DNA from: Hymenochaete sp. R1
Taxonomy: Eukaryota > Basidiomycota > Agaricomycetes > Hymenochaetales > Hymenochaetaceae
Assembly (NCBI GenBank): GCA_019400425.1
Contig: JAFREE010000083.1
Span: forward strand, 42,476-106,475
Direction: 5' to 3'
Length of the DNA: 64,000 bases
Of the stretch, positions 33,901 to 44,471 are shown one piece after another. The translations under genes and the position numbers were made by a program. The notes beneath the pieces are model-generated. The model was not told where the DNA came from, ran no database searches, and worked only from the letters and a program-made list of their open reading frames with translations. The first letter of the stretch is position 1. Every line of letters starts with the position of its first letter.

Positions 33901-33952
33901 GAGCGGGGGTGGAGGAGGGATGCAGAACTTGAACTTGGGGCTTCAGTTCTGA
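30940..33952 (+). CDS. TEA/ATTS-domain transcription factor (AbaA/Tec1 family)
   Basis: TEA/ATTS factors (AbaA in Aspergillus, Tec1 in yeast, Tea1 in Schizophyllum) are developmental regulators. Exons 30940-31267, 31461-31634, 32042-32095, 32152-32973, 33073-33725 and 33818-33952 give 721 aa, all junctions in frame. The DNA-binding domain starts at about residue 88 with WKTVKGRSEPVWPPNLEKAL. It continues after a 193-nt intron with LGRFPKRNRYISDYIF, and the recognition helix is RRSPKQVGSRLQQLKD. The rest is Gln/Asn/Ser/Gly-rich and probably disordered, with QAQNQNQNQNH and GLGQGLGLGLGSG repeats, ending NLNLGLQF. Introns of 193 and 407 nt are far longer than usual for this genome and lie inside or just after the TEA domain. 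Large flanking non-coding regions on both sides fit a complexly regulated developmental gene. Orthology to tea1 is likely but not proven. Confidence 0.9.
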
Positions 33953-34104
33953 GTTTTCGAGTGTCAAGGCGGGCTCGTCCATTTTCCACTATTGAAAGCA
34001 GTAGCAGTAGCAGCCGCCGTCTGCGCATCTCCTTTTCCCTCCCTTTTCCTTTCCTTTTCCCCTCCTACTTTATTTTGATACATGTAGCAATAGTAGGCAC
34101 AGTG

Positions 34105-37100
34105 TTCAAGTTATCGATGTTTTTCTTTTCTTTTCTTTTCTTCTTTTCCCTCGCTTTTCCTTTTCTTTGCTCTCTCGTTAAATTACACGTTCAAATCGAC
34201 TCCTTTTCACTACTTCAAGTTTACTTTCTAAAAAAATGTATATGTGCGTATGTATTTGTTATGCCTTCTCTCTCGTCTCTCTGTCTCCTATCTTCCTGCC
34301 CCCTTTTTCCTTTCTTCTTTTGGATTCTTCGTTTCGTTTGCTCGTTTGCTCGTTCGTCCGTTCTGTCAGTCTGTCTCGCTATAACTCAATCACATCCTAA
34401 TTAATTACTTCAACTTCAAGTTGCTAGCCCGTTCACGTTCCAGTTTCCGGATATACTCCTACCTCTTCACTGTCAATTTCTCCCTCAGGCTTTCTTTTGA
34501 GTTCTCTTTCTTCCAATTTCTATTTTCTTATTACCAGTAGGGGTTTCTTTTTTTCTCTTCAGCGGAGGGACCCCTCATTCGTCACTTCCGAGTCTGCGCT
34601 TCCTACACCAGCCCTCCGGTGCCCCGGTGCTTCGTAGTTCAAATTCACGCTCACGCTCAGGCTGAGGTTGTTGACGTTAAAAAAAATTGAAGCTTGAAGA
34701 ACGAATGTCCGCTGGCATTCTCGATTTTTCTTTTGCTTTTGATTATCTTCGGGGTTATCGTTTGTTGGAAATTGCGCGGTGTCGGTGTTGATTTTTGATG
34801 TGCCAGTGTGTGAGTATTACTAGTGAGTCGTGAAGAAGGGATTCGAACTTGAACTACCATTGTAATATTACAATATCGTAGTGGGTAGAAGTTAGTACTA
34901 GTAGGTGTGTCAGACTCAGAGGCGTCGGCGCCCAGGGGGAGAGGCAGCCTTACTCAGAGGGGGCCGAGAATACCGTACCGTTATGACTGGGTGAGTACGA
35001 GTGTGTTCGAGTGTGTCTTCGATTTCGACGCTTCGACGCTTCGACCTTGGGATTTTGGATTGGGATTTTCACGATTTCGTGCCAGTGTCAGTGGATCCAG
35101 ATCCGGACCCGAGCCTCCTTCTCATCCTTGGGCTCCTTCTCTTCGTCTTCCGGTTTGGTTCGTCGTCCTTTTCACGTCACGGTTGGGGCGGAAAGTTGAA
35201 CGGAGTCGGAGTCGGAGTCGGAGTTGAGTGAAGCGTTGAAGCTTGGTACTGGCAGTAGCAGTAGTACTAGTGACCCCCCTTCCCCCCCCCCCCCCCCCAA
35301 ACTGTAATCCGAGTCCGACGCGTCGTTCTGCTGAGGTTGATTTGAAGTCAGTACTACTCTTTCTTTTCGTTTTTCCTCCCGTTGCGGTCACCATCCGAGT
35401 ACCAGTACTGCTATTGTAGTACCCTGCCAGTGATCGCCAGTGGTGGCACTGGTGGATGTGTAACTGATCTGAGGCTCGTGCCAGTGTACCGTGTGTGCAT
35501 TAGTCAACAGTAACGTTAACAGTAACATTAAACATTAGCTGCGTCTCGTCGAGTCCGAGTCGAAACGGATCTTCAAGTTGGACGTTGATATCGAAAATAG
35601 ATACCAGTACTAGTATTAGTAGATGACGTCCAAGTTAAAGATAGAATAGATAAGGCGGGAAGCGTGGGCCTTGAGGCTGCTGGTGGTCGGTGGGAAGGTT
35701 TGTTTGGGGAAGCTTGAGTGAGTGGGACGGGAGCGGGAGCGGGGAATGGCGGGCCGGTTCCAGGTCTAAGGTCTGTGAGCTCGCCGTCGACTCAGGAAGA
35801 AGGACGAACGTGATTGGCTGGGAATCGGTGATTGGTCCCGTCGAGCATCGCCGCCTCGTGGACTGGCATTTTCAAAGTCCTTCAAGTTGAATTTGCGTTC
35901 ACTGGCAAGGCTTCTTCAACTTCCCCTCGACACCGACGCGGGAACCCCTCACACTCTGCAGCCACGGTGGCTTCTTTCCTTTCCTCTGAATATCCTCAGC
36001 CTTCAAGTTGAAATTCTTCTCCCGTCGCGATCGCGGCCATGGTCGGTGGTGCTCTCACCGGTAAGTTGTTCTTTCACGTCCATGTTCATGTTCAAGTTCA
36101 TGTTGGCTCGGTGTGGTTCTGAGTTCGGGAAATCGACGATCATCATGACATCCGAGTCGTCATCATGCTAATGCTTCTTTCCCGCTGATGGGTTCGAGAT
36201 AGACGGTTCACGTTCGCGGTCTTTTCAAGCTCAGTGCTCAACTCACTTTCACGGCCTTATCCGAGATTACGAGCTCGAGTGATGATTCTTTTGTGCCGAT
36301 GATGATGCAAGTTCGCGGGTGCTGACGGAAAGCGCAATTTTGCGGTTTTCGAGTCGGAGTCGGTACGACATTCGTCTGAGCCATCCGTCCGCCGGCGTTC
36401 GATCTACGCCTTCCAGTGAAAATTTATTACTGGTACACGCCTCACTCACATCCACGTAGCGAAATTCTTTGAGTCGAGGACGCGGGGCTCAGAGGTCAGG
36501 AAAGACTCCTCCTGGCACGATATCGACAACATAACCGATAATCAATGATTGAATAGAGGAACATCGGCATCGACTCGACTCGACCTGGCCGCGACGGTTT
36601 CTTCACTTAGTGGGAGCTCTATTTCCGCCTCGCACCACGCACCAAAACTTGAACGGACACACTTAGGCCAGTTCTTCTCTCACCGGTACTCAGGCTGGTA
36701 GTCTCTACTCGTAGGATCCCCGGCCTCCGCCGGTCGGCTTTCTCGTTTCAGGCTCTTCTTTTTCTCTTCTCTTCGCGTGCGTCTGTCCGTTCAAGTTCTC
36801 GCTTCATGGTCTCGGTGCAGAGAGTGAGGGAGGAGCGGAGGAGGACGATCTGGACCGCGTGGAAAATGATATACCAGTGAATATTAATGGGAGGGAGCGA
36901 AATGATTGACATTCAAGCTGCCAGTGCCAGTGAGGACCGAGTGACTAGGACTAAGATGGTTAGGAGGGGCTCTGGCTGCCCGGGAGAAGCTTGAGGGAGA
37001 GACGCGGCACGAGAACAATCGGAGAGCTCAAGAACCAAGAAGAGCTTCAAGTTGTCGGTATTTGCTAAGGCTAGTGTTAGAGCTTTTACGGACGGTTTGG

Positions 37101-38314
37101 TAAGCTTTGATTTTCCTCTCGAATGGACTTGCGTGTTGGTGTTATTTGCTATTAATATTTGGTCTTCAAGTTTCTGTCCGTCAGTCGGTTTTTCTCTCAG
37201 CTGGAGCTCGAGTTCGCCGTCTCTCATTGGAGGCGTTGGTCCAGGTCGAGTCTGGGACTGTGGCCGTCTGGTTGCCGGCCGGCCGGTATCCGAATCCCAC
37301 ATACTTACTGTGGTGTCCAATGAAGAACTCCGTCACGTTGAATGAATGGATTGGACTGCTTGTTCTCAGCCTAGTAATTGACGGCATCCAGTAATTGGTT
37401 CCGCTTCAAATTTGGCTCTCCCCCTCTCTCCCCCCTCCCTTTCCTTCCCCCCCGATCCCATCGCTGTGTCCGCCTCCGAGTCCCTCGATCGACTAATCAA
37501 TGATGGATCGATCTCTGATCCTCCGCTCAGTGGCTCATTATCTATTTCTATTCAGTATCCATTACCATTATCTCTCCCTCCCACCCCCCGAGCCCCGGAA
37601 GCCACAAACAAACAATGACACGCGGAGCTCCTAACATCACCGATTGGGAATTTGAATTTGGTGGTATTCATTCCAATCGCAGTCAGTTTTCTGCGCTCGT
37701 CTCATCATATCTATTTCATCCCTTTGTTCCCCCTCCCCTCCGCTCCCCTGTGGCTACCGCAGTACTTAATCTATAGTATACGTGTGTACGTACACTAGCG
37801 TCGGCGGCGGTGGACTATGCTCGAGCACAGTATTCAAGTTAGTATTAGCCACTGACGGTATCCCTATCGCCTGCTACTACAAAGCACTTTGAGATTTTCT
37901 CAAGCGCTCGAGTTCAGTTCTGTTCTGAGTTCGGTTCGACTCCGTCGAACCCCTTACTTTTCCTACTGCGGACGGGATAACGGTCACCATTTTTTTAATT
38001 GAAAATAACTTGAACTTGGTACTTGTACACACGCCCACTGGCAGCCAACCAGCCAACCACTGAGCCAGCCAGACCAGAACTCCGTTCTACCCCAGTTTCC
38101 ACATACGTCAACACATTCTCTCATCCTTCGACCCCGAGGGCCCGAGTCGGGTTCGCGATTCGGACTCGGAACATCTCTTCTCTCGTCCAACCTCTCCGTC
38201 TCTTCTCTCCTCGACGCACTTTCCCAGGCTCCGCCAAGATTTACTCCTACTACTACTACTTCTTCTTCCTTTCTCAAGGTAAAGGTCAAGGCACTCACGG
38301 AATAGCTTCAAGTT
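34105..38314. repeat. Dispersed TTCAAGTT motif array
   Basis: Plus-strand copies start at 34105, 34214, 34415, 35572, 35881, 36002, 36091, 36790, 37046, 37165, 37833 and 38307. Minus-strand copies (AACTTGAA) are at 34846, 36646 and 38007. Several extend to CTTCAAGTTG. About 0.13 copies are expected by chance in this length at equal base frequencies; the rest of the window shows only a handful (for example 2242, 23072 and 33926). Confidence 0.8.
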
Positions 38315-38520
38315 GGAGTTCGGCAATTAAGCCTGAGCCTGAGGTTTCTTTTTTGCCCCGTCTCGCGGACTCTCACTCTTTGTGTCTTTTTTGTCCTTTG
38401 TCCTTTGTCTTTTTGACAAGTGGACATCCGGACTGCTGGTTTCGTTGGGAACGCTCTCAGCTTGAGATCGCCCTCGGGCCGGGAGTAATCTTGTTTGCCA
38501 GTACTAGTTCCAGTGCCAGT
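34893..38520. repeat. Dispersed CCAGT/ACTAGT motif family
   Basis: CCAGTACTAGT at 35604-35614 and 38499-38509; CCAGTGCCAGT at 36921-36931 and 38510-38520. Related strings occur at about 34893, 35080, 35251-35270, 35402, 35425-35452 and 35470. The last two full copies at 38499-38520 are directly adjacent. Confidence 0.65.
35282..35298 (+). repeat. Poly-C run, 17 bp
   Basis: Uninterrupted C17, preceded by another short C run. Confidence 0.9.
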
Positions 38521-38941
38521 GGGGCGGCGCGTGGGCGTGGGCGTGGTCGCGGTGACCTCTTTAGGGGTTTGGGATGAATGGCCGCGGAGAGCGAGGGATT
38601 GGGGAGGTTACTTAGTAACTTAGGTATCTAGCAGGTGTTTTATGTTTGGGTATAGAGAATCGTTGCACTGAAAGGAGTGTTTGATCTGTCCGTATGTATG
38701 AGAATAAGTATGGTGTCATGATTATGAACGAACTCGGGATGTTCCATGCATAGGCTACAGTGATAGACAAAACAAAATAAAAATAAAAATAAAATCCGTG
38801 TCATGAGTTGATAGAGGAAACACAGCGTGAGCGTCGTGAAAGTGGTGAGACGAACAAAATGTTAGAGCAGGCCAACTTTTTAAAAGCTGTTCGGTAAGTC
38901 GATGCGATTCATATCGAACAAAGAGCACGAGAAAAACTGCC

Positions 38942-40459
38942 TCAAGCGAACATACTCCCAATCCCAATCCCAGCACCCTCTCCAATCCTCTCCAAATTCC
39001 TCACAGCCCTCTCCAGCGCCCACCCCGCCTCCAAGTCCTCACACCTAACCCTCACCCCTCTCGCCCGCACGACCCTCAACACGCCAGCGAACCGCTCGTC
39101 GTCGACCGTCTCGCGCCACTCCCGCCCGCACAGCACCACCTCCTCCAGCGCGGTGAAGCGCGAGAAGGGCCCGCAGAGCCCGATGAAGTGTTCGTGTAGG
39201 ACGGACCACATGCGGATGGCGCGTCCGTCGAGTTTGGGGTCTGAGTGGCGGCGGGTGCGGGCGGAGGTTAGGGGTGGGGTCGGAGCCGGATTCAGGGGTT
39301 GGATGGTGGACGTAGAGGCAGAGGCGGAGGCAGATGGTGGAGTGGAGGAGGAGATTGAAGAGATGGAAGAAGACGGGGACGGGGAGGATGCAGAGATGGA
39401 GAGGGCGTTAGGGTCGACGCTGCCATCCGGCCGGATGGAGCCGATAGGAACGTTCGGTGTGCCCGTATACGCATGTCGAAGGAAGACTCTCTTCGTCGCC
39501 GCGAACTCCAAAAGCACGCGCGGGATCTCGTTCGGATGCATCGGCTTCGTCGTCGCGAGCGGGACGTACAGTTCCGCCGCGTTGGGGCAGTATCCCAGGA
39601 GCGTCGCGACAAAGTCGTGTCGGAGGAACCGCGGGTCCGCACCGAGCTCGAGCGTGGTGATTTGGCGCGCGACGGGCTCGAGCGTGCCGGAGAAGAGGTT
39701 GTAGATCGCTTCGGGCCGGCCGACGATGAGGCGGCGGAGGGAGGGGAGGGAGAGCGAGTGTCTGCGCGGCTCGGCGCCGAAGGAGTTGGAGGAGTTGATG
39801 CCGAGGGTGTGTAGGTTTGGGAGGTCCATGGTCGTCTCCGGGTCATGGTGCTCGATGAAGGGAAAGTTGTCTGAGCCGAGGATGAGGACTCGGAGGGATT
39901 TGGAGAAGAAAAGGAATTGCGGTGCGGGCACTGAGGCGAAGGCGCTGTCGAAGGGTGTGTTGTGCCAGTCCACCCGGGAGAGAAAGGGAAGGTTGATGTT
40001 GTCTTGCAGTATCTTGTCTCCTGCTGAGCTTTCTTGCGGTCTCCTAATACGCTCGACGAACGGACAACATTTGATAATGCGAGTGTTGATAGCGAGGGAA
40101 CCTTCCTGTGGCGTACTGCTGACCACAACGCGCCGAACAAATTTGCCGAGTCCCAGACCATCAGAGTCCTTGCTTGTTTCAAGGACTTGCAGAAGTGAAG
40201 GACTACCGTACCTAATCCATATGTGCTCATACAAGTAAGGCGAAATCAATTCGTTAAAGAGAGGAGACACTAGAGCCAGTGAATGCTTGGTCCGAAGGGC
40301 GTCTTTACACAGGTCAACCTGCCTAGTGGCGGCATAAGCAGGCTCGAAGGGTGTCCACGGGTCATCCATACTCGAGTGCCTAGCACCGTTATCAGTGGCC
40401 AATCTGAAGATATCTATGAAAATTTCATGAGGGAGCGTGCCAGAGCCTGCGCTTGCCAT
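38942..40459 (-). CDS. F-box-like protein, family member 3
   Basis: Single exon, 505 aa, the longest member. N-terminal F-box-like SGTLPHEIFIDIFRLATDNG; signature YLYEHIWIRYGSPSL (His replaces the usual Asp); LHTLGINSSNSFGA; QITTLELGADPRFLRHDF. A Ser/Pro/Ala-rich insertion of about 60 residues (around residues 355-415) separates this from the C-terminal block SRFTALEEVVLCGREWRE, which other members share. The 3' third is very GC-rich and therefore carries long antisense frames that I treat as shadows. It ends GIGIGSMFA. Same strand as members 4 and 5. Confidence 0.8.
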   Translation of the reverse strand: MASAGSGTLPHEIFIDIFRLATDNGARHSSMDDPWTPFEPAYAATRQVDLCKDALRTKHSLALVSPLFNELISPYLYEHIWIRYGSPSLLQVLETSKDSDGLGLGKFVRRVVVSSTPQEGSLAINTRIIKCCPFVERIRRPQESSAGDKILQDNINLPFLSRVDWHNTPFDSAFASVPAPQFLFFSKSLRVLILGSDNFPFIEHHDPETTMDLPNLHTLGINSSNSFGAEPRRHSLSLPSLRRLIVGRPEAIYNLFSGTLEPVARQITTLELGADPRFLRHDFVATLLGYCPNAAELYVPLATTKPMHPNEIPRVLLEFAATKRVFLRHAYTGTPNVPIGSIRPDGSVDPNALSISASSPSPSSSISSISSSTPPSASASASTSTIQPLNPAPTPPLTSARTRRHSDPKLDGRAIRMWSVLHEHFIGLCGPFSRFTALEEVVLCGREWRETVDDERFAGVLRVVRARGVRVRCEDLEAGWALERAVRNLERIGEGAGIGIGSMFA

Positions 40460-40844
40460 TGGTGTAGGTTTCCGTTCCCGTTGTTTGATCTTGGGTCGAC
40501 CCAGGTTACCGCACGATCCAGGTTTGCCTTGCAGCTTGTTGGCGGCAACTGAGAAAGAGAGACGAGAGCAAAGCCAGAGGACAAGTTGAGACGACGGCGT
40601 TTGAGCAGGAATGCAAAGGATGCGTTGGCTACGACGACGGGCATGGTTTTGGTCCTAATTGATAGATTATGTGCAAAGCAAAGGATGACAGCTGAGCCAT
40701 ACGCCACTCGTTTTTATATATGTTTTATCCTAGATTCGGTAGGATAATTTGCTTGGGTTTAGCGGCGACGATGAGAATATGTGCAGGGTGCTTGATAGGA
40801 TGCCAGTGGTGGTCGATGGTGAACAACAATCGAGGAGCGGAAAT

Positions 40845-42140
40845 CTACAGCTCCTTACCGCGGAAGACGACGGCAACATCTTTCCTTCTTGCCTTCTCCA
40901 CGCTGCCGTCAATCTTACAAGCCTCAACAAGCTCTACCCATTCTTCACCAGTCAACTCAATCTCTTTTAGGCATTGAAATCGACTGTCGCCGCCTACGAG
41001 TGAATCGAAATGATCTCGTACTATCTCGCTCTTTTTCCCGTCATTCATCGCCCCCGTTTGCCACTTATACGCACTTAATCTTACCTTCGTTACCGCGTAT
41101 GTGACGCTCGTCCGACCACTACCCCTGCGCGTCGGGGTCACAGAAAACACTGAATAATTAAGTTCCTCGGCAGCCATCTCCTCTAGCATCAACACCTCGT
41201 AGATATAATCGTGTCGTGTAAAGTCCGCATGACACGACAGCTCTACGGTCTTCAACTGTGGAACGAACGGTCTCAGTGACCCCTGGAAATAAAGCGAGTA
41301 CAGTGCATCGGGGTTCTCGATGATGACGTGCCGTAGCGCGGGCATGTGCACGATCCGTTGATGATTGGTACTTTCATTCGAACTCGAATCCGTGGTGAAC
41401 CAGAGCAATGTGCGGATGCGGAGTGTGTGGAGATTGGGCAGGTCTACCACACGATCGTACCTTACGGCTTGATTAAGGTCGAAGGCGCCGGATCCCAAGG
41501 TTAAGGATTGCAAAGACGAGGTGTGCCAGATAAAGTGTGGGATAGGGACGATGCCGACGAGGTAGTCGACGGGACTGGTGTACCACCTTATACTCTTCAG
41601 CTTTGGGAACTCGAGATCATCAATCGACTCGCTCTCTATCGGTACGTGTGGCCCATCACCGATCGTGCTGTCATTTGCCTCGAGTAGCATCGATACCTCA
41701 AACTCAGGTCTCGTTAGGATCTCGACGTTAGGACACATAGTCAAGATACGCTTCACATCTGGTGTTATAATGTCTACCCATGATCCTGGTTTCAAATGTC
41801 CTTTCGGAGAAACGGACACCCTTCGCACGAGCTTCCTCAACTCGGGAGACGTCTCGAGAGACGACGCAAGCTCGCGAGCTCCGTGTCGGATGCGGATATC
41901 TTCGAAGAGGAAGGGTGCGAGGAGGTTGTGGAAAGCTCGGCTGACTCGTGAGAGGGCAACTTTGGTCTTTAAGGCATCGCCGTAAGGAGCGTGTGGGGAC
42001 AGGGTACTGTCCAGAGTGGTGTAAAGGAGTGTGGATGATAGGGAACGTAAGGGGTTAAATGTGGCTAGTGCAACAATTTCGTGCCAGATTTCTGCTGGGA
42101 AGATGGGTAGCACGTCGGTGCTTTTGGAACTGGAGGGCAT
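40845..42140 (-). CDS. F-box-like protein, family member 4
   Basis: Single exon, 431 aa. F-box-like LPIFPAEIWHEIVALATFNP; signature FLFEDIRIRHGAREL; LHTLRIRTLLWFTT; QLKTVELSCHADFTRHDY; final block SRFQCLKEIELTGEEWVEL. The conserved NATEL motif is degenerate (AAEEL). Encoded between members 3 and 5 on the same strand, a likely tandem duplication product. Confidence 0.8.
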   Translation of the reverse strand: MPSSSKSTDVLPIFPAEIWHEIVALATFNPLRSLSSTLLYTTLDSTLSPHAPYGDALKTKVALSRVSRAFHNLLAPFLFEDIRIRHGARELASSLETSPELRKLVRRVSVSPKGHLKPGSWVDIITPDVKRILTMCPNVEILTRPEFEVSMLLEANDSTIGDGPHVPIESESIDDLEFPKLKSIRWYTSPVDYLVGIVPIPHFIWHTSSLQSLTLGSGAFDLNQAVRYDRVVDLPNLHTLRIRTLLWFTTDSSSNESTNHQRIVHMPALRHVIIENPDALYSLYFQGSLRPFVPQLKTVELSCHADFTRHDYIYEVLMLEEMAAEELNYSVFSVTPTRRGSGRTSVTYAVTKVRLSAYKWQTGAMNDGKKSEIVRDHFDSLVGGDSRFQCLKEIELTGEEWVELVEACKIDGSVEKARRKDVAVVFRGKEL

Positions 42141-42459
42141 AATGCACCTTTGAACGCGCTCTTGCGGGCGTATCTCAATCCTTCATGATCGAGGGATGAG
42201 ACTCAACTGTAAAGCTTGCTTTGCGATTCCGATTTTCATGTGCAATGTTCAAAAAAAATGGTTCTCTGGACGCACTCGGTATGTGGTCTTTTTTTTGTCG
42301 GGGCAGGTCGGCATTGGTATACTACATTGTAGTGCAGAAAAAAATACCAGTCAGGCAGATACTTTCACCCTGTAACACACGGATTATGAAGAGCGCGTCC
42401 TATCGAAAACAAAGCAAATACAGTACAAGCCAAAACAATGATGTTCTTGCAAAGTGGAT

Positions 42460-43803
42460 TCAATCAAATGCAGAAACTGTGTTTCTCACAAGTGCTGAAT
42501 CACTTGTGATGAGCACGTTCTTCAAACGGAGAGTTCGAATATGTGATTTCATCCTCTCGTCTTGAATGAATTCTTCCCATTCGGGTCCGTGCAAAGACAC
42601 CAACTGTAAGTTCACAAACCTCGTATGTGGACCGTAAAAGCTCTCAAAGTGCGCCGTCAAGTGATTCCATCTGGCATCCCGATCCTCAGACTGTCCCTCA
42701 CCAAATCGTTCCCACCCTACTGCGCTCAAGCATACGTGAGTCACAGCATACGGGAACGTCCTCTCTATTCTCGGGTCATTCGACCGTGTCGGGGACATAA
42801 AGAACATCGGCAAGAACAGATCCGTCAGATTCGGGCAATACACAAGCAGCACCGCGACGTAATCCTGTTCGAGGAACCCCTTGTGTGCTCCAAACTCGAG
42901 CGTCCGGATCTGCGCGCCGTACTGGTGGATGCTGAAGAGCGCGTACGTTGAGTCAGGCTGTTCGAGGACGAGCCGGGAGAGGTGAGGAAGGGTGAGGGTG
43001 AAGAGGCGTTGACCGGGGGCGCCGAAGGCATCGAGGGAGCGAACGCGTAGCGTACGGATATGTGAGAGGACGTCGGTTGTTTCCGTGTTTTGCATGCCGG
43101 AGAACTTGGACCATTCGTTCACGCCAACGGAGAGGGTGTGTAGGGAGGGAGAGGACCAGATGGAGAACGGGATTTGGGCGATGACGGGTGGGTCGTCGCA
43201 GGGGCTGCTGGACCAATCGACACGCTTGAGGTGTTGGAAATGGGATGTGGATAAGGGAGAAAGAGTACCGGATTCTTCGCCGTTATCGTTGTTGTCAAGT
43301 GGGAGCGGTTCATTGGATCGGTTCACGGCTGTACGTGGGCGGTAGATGACTTGGATATTAGGGCAAGAATTGAGGATACGTAGCGTGTCCCAAGTGATTC
43401 GAGACGAGCTCTGCTTGTCATCCACTCTGTCGACAGGAAACAAGACAGCACGTTTTACCAACGAACCATATGCCTTTCCACTAGCATCCACCTGCTTCTC
43501 CAGTATATCAGCCAAAGCATCCGAACCATACCTTACCCTAATATCTTCGTAGTAATACTCTGCAAAGAGACTGCGGAAGGCCTGGCATGCCGTCGCGATG
43601 GCGTGTTTGGCCCTGAGGGCATCATCACATTGTTGCTCGACATCGGGGGGAGAGGCAGACTCAAAAGGAGGGAGGTCAACGAAACGATCGATGGATCTGA
43701 CAGGATTGACAGTCGCGAGCTCGAAGATATGGATCAGGAGCTCTGCGGGCAGTGGGAGTAAACGAGTGTGGGGTCCCTTTAAGAGGGGGAGTGAGGAATC
43801 CAT
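42460..43803 (-). CDS. F-box-like protein, family member 5
   Basis: Single exon, 447 aa from the ATG at 43803 (MDSSLPLL). An in-frame extension to 43938 exists, but it is hydrophobic, matches no other member and overlaps the divergent promoter. F-box-like LPLPAELLIHIFELATVNPV; signature YYYEDIRVRYGSDAL; IRTLRVRSLDAFGA; QIRTLEFGAHKGFLEQDY; final block TRFVNLQLVSLHGPEWEEF. Head-to-head with member 6. Confidence 0.78.
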   Translation of the reverse strand: MDSSLPLLKGPHTRLLPLPAELLIHIFELATVNPVRSIDRFVDLPPFESASPPDVEQQCDDALRAKHAIATACQAFRSLFAEYYYEDIRVRYGSDALADILEKQVDASGKAYGSLVKRAVLFPVDRVDDKQSSSRITWDTLRILNSCPNIQVIYRPRTAVNRSNEPLPLDNNDNGEESGTLSPLSTSHFQHLKRVDWSSSPCDDPPVIAQIPFSIWSSPSLHTLSVGVNEWSKFSGMQNTETTDVLSHIRTLRVRSLDAFGAPGQRLFTLTLPHLSRLVLEQPDSTYALFSIHQYGAQIRTLEFGAHKGFLEQDYVAVLLVYCPNLTDLFLPMFFMSPTRSNDPRIERTFPYAVTHVCLSAVGWERFGEGQSEDRDARWNHLTAHFESFYGPHTRFVNLQLVSLHGPEWEEFIQDERMKSHIRTLRLKNVLITSDSALVRNTVSAFD

Positions 43804-44471
43804 GGCGAAGAAACTGGATAACTTTAGATTGACAAAAAAAGAGTGAAGGATGGTACTTACCGCTGTCGATGCTTCGCCAGTTGAGGTAGGAGGGAAGAGA
43901 GGGTGATCAAAGTAGAGACTAAGTGCAAAAGCTAGCATGACTGCAAAGGGAAGATGGCTCGTTTGAAATGAAGCAAAGCAAGATTATTCGTCGTCCCTTT
44001 GCCGAATGGCCAGAGATTACATCCTGACGTTCCTCGAGCGTGGTGCCAATGAACTGGATTAACAAGGCCTTGATCAGAGAGAACACTCAGAAAAAGCTGG
44101 ATGTTCTTGTGTTTAACTCGGTATCTGAGCTTCAAGTAACGCCATTTTATTTCGTAGTCCAATGCCTTCAAATGCTAAAGAATCAGTTATTCAGAAAAAA
44201 TTCTCGCAGAGAAGTGGATGAAAAGCCAGCATTTATCACGATGGTCGACAACCAAGAGTACTGGTGTTCGCCGTTAACGTGTCGACGCCAGAGAGCCAGC
44301 TGCCAGAGCCTCGTCGGTTTGTCCGCGAAATTGCACGTGCTGCTACCGGAATGAGCGGCACTTTGCACGACCTGCAACTTGAATTGCGACGTCGACCAGT
44401 CGACTCAAGTATCCTCATATGCTCTTCCCAGCTATGTTTCATTCCGACCCTTCTCTTTTGATTCTCTCAAG
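43804..44471. promoter_or_regulatory. Divergent promoter region between F-box members 5 and 6
   Basis: These 668 bp separate the two start codons. Neither a clear TATA box nor a conserved mirrored motif was found. Includes one AACTTGAA near 44380. Confidence 0.45.

Larger units (their letters stand above)
33953..38941. other. Five-kb non-coding region 3' of the TEA gene with dense short motifs
   Basis: No gene can be supported. The first 450 bp are a T/C-rich 3' flank. From about 34.1 kb to 38.5 kb two short motifs recur: TTCAAGTT (15 copies counting both strands, 12 of them on the plus strand) and a CCAGT-type family (CCAGTACTAGT, CCAGTGCCAGT and variants). A C17 run is at 35282-35298. Many short GTCGGAGTCGGAG and CGAGTCGA runs also occur. 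The right end is the 3' flank of F-box member 3. Possible explanations are a regulatory region, a non-coding RNA, or an old repeat array. Confidence 0.6.

Noticed and set aside
37925..37955. GGTTCGACTCC string resembling a tRNA B box
   Set aside because: No acceptor or anticodon stems could be folded around it.
39292..40230. 312-codon frame on the same strand as F-box member 3 but shifted, and 183-codon plus-strand frame
   Set aside because: Shadows of very GC-rich coding sequence; the 505-codon frame matches five paralogues over its full length.
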